Positions 61,729 to 64,000 of a stretch of 64,000 nt of DNA are shown here, piece by piece. Both the position numbers and the translations under genes were made by a program. Origin of the DNA: Fictibacillus fluitans (GTDB lineage: Bacteria > Bacillota > Bacilli > Bacillales > Fictibacillaceae); assembly GCF_030418125.1 (NCBI RefSeq), contig NZ_JAUHTR010000003.1, positions 124,001-188,000 on the forward strand, in the 5' to 3' direction. Positions within the stretch are counted from its first letter, which is position 1. Every line of letters starts with the position of its first letter. Below the pieces are notes generated by a model. It made no database searches and was not told the DNA's origin. It saw only the letters and a program-made list of their open reading frames with translations.

Positions 61729-62562
61729 ATGATGATGGGTCTGGAGGAAGGAACGGTGTTGTCAAATGGAGTTCATATCCCTTGGATCGGATTGGATTCC
61801 TGTAGTATAAATCACCCGAAAACTGTGGAAACAGGAGTGCTTGCTGCCATAGAAGCAGGCTATAGAGCGATTGATACCGCCGCATCCTATCAAAACGAAC
61901 GCGGAATTGGAAACGCTCTATCCCAATCAGGCATTGATAGAAAGCATCTTTTTATTACAGCAAAGTTAAACAGTACTTCCCACGGCTACAATAACACCCT
62001 TGCTGCTTTTAATGAGAGCAGAAAGAAACTGGGAGTCGATTATATTGATCTCTACATGATTCAGTGGCCGGTAAGAGGAGAGCTTGAAGAAACATGGCGG
62101 GCGCTCGAAATTCTATATAACCGAGGTGAAGTCAGAGCCATCGGTGTTTGTAATTTCGAGGAAAGCGATCTGAAGCTGATCATGAGGCGAAGCCAGCTTA
62201 AACCGCATGTTAACCAAATGGAATATCATCCTTTAAAGCCGCAAAAACAGCTGATTCACTTCTGTCAGCAGAACCAGATTCAGGTGCAGGCCAGAAACCC
62301 GTATGCGAGGGGGGAGCTTTTCCAGAAAAAAGTGCTGCTGGACATTGCAGAAAAGCATGGGAAAACCCCGGCCCAGATTGCCATGAAGTGGGGTTTGCAG
62401 AATGGAATTCCGGTTGTTCCCGCATTTTCGTCCATTCATGAAATGCGGGAAAACATGGAGATGGTATCTTTTCTTCTTCCGATCGAGGACATGGTGAATC
62501 TTCACTTTTTGACCAACAGCCGGATGGCAGGACCGAATACAGGACATTACTTTTGCGAATAA
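61729..62562 (+). CDS. Aldo/keto reductase-like protein with altered active site
   Basis: The 277-aa AKR-fold protein aligns residue for residue with the AKR at 43462. Asp49, Tyr54 and Lys79 are conserved (AIDTAASYQNERGIG, ITAKLN), but the catalytic His is Gln112 (MIQWPV versus LIHWPV). The IPKS cofactor motif has become VPAFSS. The TIM-barrel skeleton is intact, so the gene is not simply decaying. It may use a different substrate, or have lost reductase activity. GGGGGAAC precedes the ATG cluster at 61729-61735. Confidence 0.85.
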   Translation: MMMGLEEGTVLSNGVHIPWIGLDSCSINHPKTVETGVLAAIEAGYRAIDTAASYQNERGIGNALSQSGIDRKHLFITAKLNSTSHGYNNTLAAFNESRKKLGVDYIDLYMIQWPVRGELEETWRALEILYNRGEVRAIGVCNFEESDLKLIMRRSQLKPHVNQMEYHPLKPQKQLIHFCQQNQIQVQARNPYARGELFQKKVLLDIAEKHGKTPAQIAMKWGLQNGIPVVPAFSSIHEMRENMEMVSFLLPIEDMVNLHFLTNSRMAGPNTGHYFCE

Positions 62563-62572
62563 TGTTTAACCT

Positions 62573-62604
62573 AACCTTCCTATCATGGGAAGGTTTGTTT
62601 TTTT
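62573..62604 (+). terminator. Terminator after AKR-like gene
   Basis: AACCTTCC pairs with GGGAAGGTT, followed by a T-rich run. Confidence 0.75.
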
Positions 62605-62741
62605 GCCACATTTTCCGTGTCTAAAAAATGAAAAGCAGGGTAATCAATTAACAGGTGATCAGCTCTTGTGAAAAATGGAGTTGAAAATAGATTAATTTTT
62701 GCTCCGCCGGGGTATTGTAGAGGGGAGAGGTGAATACAGCT

Positions 62742-62909
62742 ATGGAATCAATTACAGATTGGCTAAAGGATATACTACTATTCGTGGGCGGCTTTTTAAA
62801 TGTCAGCATATTATTGATTATCGTAATTGTCATATTGGTCGTTCGTTCCGTCCGGCGCAAAAAAAGAAACAGACAGCATGAAGATTATCTTGGAAAAGAT
62901 GAAAAATAG
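62742..62909 (+). CDS. Small single-helix membrane protein
   Basis: A 55-aa frame begins at ATG 62742, with GGGGAGAGGTG upstream. It has one hydrophobic helix (ILLIIVIVILVV, part of a 20-residue stretch) preceded by an amphipathic start, and a very basic tail (RSVRRKKRNRQHEDY). The inside-positive layout and ribosome binding site support a real gene. Family unknown. Confidence 0.55.
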   Translation: MESITDWLKDILLFVGGFLNVSILLIIVIVILVVRSVRRKKRNRQHEDYLGKDEK

Positions 62910-63019
62910 TATGCAGAGTTAGGCGGGTTCATTTTTGAACCGGCCTTTTTTATGGATTTTCGTTCCCTTAATAGATATGATAAAAAGAATTCAACAAGAC
63001 TAAGAGGGGGACTTGCTGT

Positions 63020-63565
63020 ATGAAGGAAAATAGTAAACTTGAAAAAGCGACGTTTGCCGGAGGGTGCTTTTGGTGCATGGTCAAGCCATTTGATGAACTC
63101 CCGGGAATCCATGGCATTGTTTCCGGGTATACCGGTGGGAATGTGGACCATCCATCCTATGAACAAGTGAAAACAGGAACAACCGGACATTACGAAGCGG
63201 TGGAAATTACATTTGATCCGGAGGTATTTCCTTATCAACAGTTACTGGATCTGTATTGGCCGCAAATTGATCCAACAGATGAGGGTGGACAATTTTTTGA
63301 CCGTGGCAGCCAGTACCGTACGGCCATTTTCTATCATACTGAAGGACAGAGGGAGCTTGCGCAGGCGTCCAAACAAAAGCTTGAAGACAGCCGCAAGTTC
63401 AGCAAACCGATTATAACCGAAATCTTGCCGGCACCTGTCTTTTATGCCGCTGAAGAGGATCATCAGGATTTTTATAAAAAGAATCCCGAAAAGTACAAAC
63501 AGGAACGAATTGAATCTGGAAGAGATGAATTCATAAAAGAAAACTGGAGCAAACAAGGCAGCTGA
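63020..63565 (+). CDS. msrA: Peptide methionine sulfoxide reductase A
   Basis: The 181-aa protein carries the MsrA active-site motif GGCFWC (nucleophile Cys16). GYTGGNVDHPSYEQV, GHYEAVEITFDP, YWPQIDPTDEGGQFFDRGSQYR and EDHQDFY are all family signatures. It reduces S-sulfoxides of methionine in proteins using thioredoxin. MsrB is not fused, nor adjacent. AGAGGGGG lies 11 bases before the ATG. Confidence 0.96.
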   Translation: MKENSKLEKATFAGGCFWCMVKPFDELPGIHGIVSGYTGGNVDHPSYEQVKTGTTGHYEAVEITFDPEVFPYQQLLDLYWPQIDPTDEGGQFFDRGSQYRTAIFYHTEGQRELAQASKQKLEDSRKFSKPIITEILPAPVFYAAEEDHQDFYKKNPEKYKQERIESGRDEFIKENWSKQGS

Positions 63566-63675
63566 CGACAGCTGTCTTTTTTATTGCTGCTTTAAGAAAA
63601 TTCTTTGGAAAGCGGTTGCAATTCAAAAAGTGCTGTGGTAGTTTCTAGGTGTCAAAAATCACATACAGAATATTT

Positions 63676-63691
63676 CATCACATATGTGATG
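63676..63691. promoter_or_regulatory. 16-bp palindrome upstream of IclR-family gene
   Basis: CATCACATATGTGATG is a perfect palindrome 15 bases before the start codon. Its position suggests an autoregulatory operator. Confidence 0.6.
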
Positions 63692-63706
63692 TGAATGGAG
63701 GGTAAG

Positions 63707-64000
63707 ATGTCAGTTAAATCAGCTCAGCGGGTGCTGCAGGTCTTTGAGTGCCTGACCATGCATACAGAGGGTCTCTCCATAAAGGAAATCAGCGAAACCC
63801 TCGACTTCCCGCAAAGCAGCACATCAAATTTAATTAAAACCTTAGCGGCAGAAGGCTATTTGAGACAGGATACGCACAAAAAGTACAAGCTTGGACCCAA
63901 ACTCATTGGAATTGGAACTGCTGCCATGGAATCGCTGGATGTTTCAGCAGTAGGAAAGCCTTATCTGAAAACATTAATGGAAGAAGTGCAGGAAACGGTC
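63707..64000 (+). CDS. IclR-family transcription regulator, 5' part
   Basis: ATG 63707 is preceded by GGAGGG, and the frame runs off the right edge after 98 codons. The visible part has the IclR winged helix (AQRVLQVFECL, LSIKEISETLDFPQSSTSNLIKTL, EGYLRQDTHKKYKLGPKLIGIG). The start of the ligand-binding domain follows. Members respond to small carboxylic metabolites; the effector cannot be guessed. Controlled genes are probably beyond the window edge. Confidence 0.88.
   Translation, partial: MSVKSAQRVLQVFECLTMHTEGLSIKEISETLDFPQSSTSNLIKTLAAEGYLRQDTHKKYKLGPKLIGIGTAAMESLDVSAVGKPYLKTLMEEVQETV

Overview
The window looks like a chromosome segment of a spore-forming, low-to-moderate GC Bacillaceae bacterium (Bacillus or Fictibacillus type). 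The evidence is a Spo0E-family phosphatase, a YjcZ-type Gly/Tyr-rich peptide, a YtvA-type LOV-STAS photoreceptor, S-box leaders upstream of metNPQ, cystine transport genes, heme O synthase, and many TTG/GTG starts with strong AGGAGG ribosome binding sites. The genus cannot be fixed from sequence reading alone.

Region 1 (1-13.87 kb) is ordinary chromosome. It holds the 3' end of a homoserine dehydrogenase gene, YjcZ, glutathione peroxidase, a secreted M14 carboxypeptidase, an MFS exporter, an EamA transporter, a TspO-like membrane protein, an MBL-fold hydrolase, several small secreted or membrane proteins, an AMPG-repeat protein, an FMN-dependent reductase, Spo0E and a PepD-type dipeptidase.

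Region 2 (13.875-36.084 kb) is an AT-rich genomic island bounded by two complete identical tRNA-Arg(CCT) genes. It starts with a tyrosine integrase and carries a broken vsr gene, a GIY-YIG protein, a winged-helix replication-initiator-like protein behind a 17-bp hairpin, a PIN-domain protein, a small 45-bp-repeat gene, a Doc toxin with a short candidate antitoxin, a LAGLIDADG homing endonuclease, an HNH endonuclease overlapping a DUF6236-like gene, a serine resolvase with a res-like site, and a complete type I restriction-modification operon (hsdRMS). It also carries a reverse transcriptase preceded by a structured noncoding RNA. This last locus is the main discovery candidate. It resembles a DRT2-type defence system: a 7-bp long-range helix encloses 123 nt, and the strand antisense to the RNA is stop-free in exactly one frame across that segment. 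That strand also contains TTGACA and GGAGGTG, as would be expected if rolling-circle reverse transcription created a repetitive 'neo'-like gene. An uncharacterised 281-aa membrane-anchored protein closes the island.

Region 3 (36.1-64 kb) is chromosome again. It holds heme O synthase, an ATP-grasp protein, a stress protein, and tandem SAM-I riboswitches, each with its own terminator, driving metNPQ plus an M20 amidohydrolase. Next come two aldo/keto reductases (one with the catalytic His replaced by Gln), isocitrate lyase, a NatAB-like exporter, a DJ-1/PfpI protein, the LOV-STAS photoreceptor and tcyABC with an apparently non-canonical tcyB start. A DUF6230-DUF6114-secreted protein operon follows, divergent from a LuxR-type regulator. 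Topoisomerase III, MsrA and the start of an IclR-family regulator behind a 16-bp palindrome complete the window.

All functional names come from motif recognition by eye. No database search or folding program was run.
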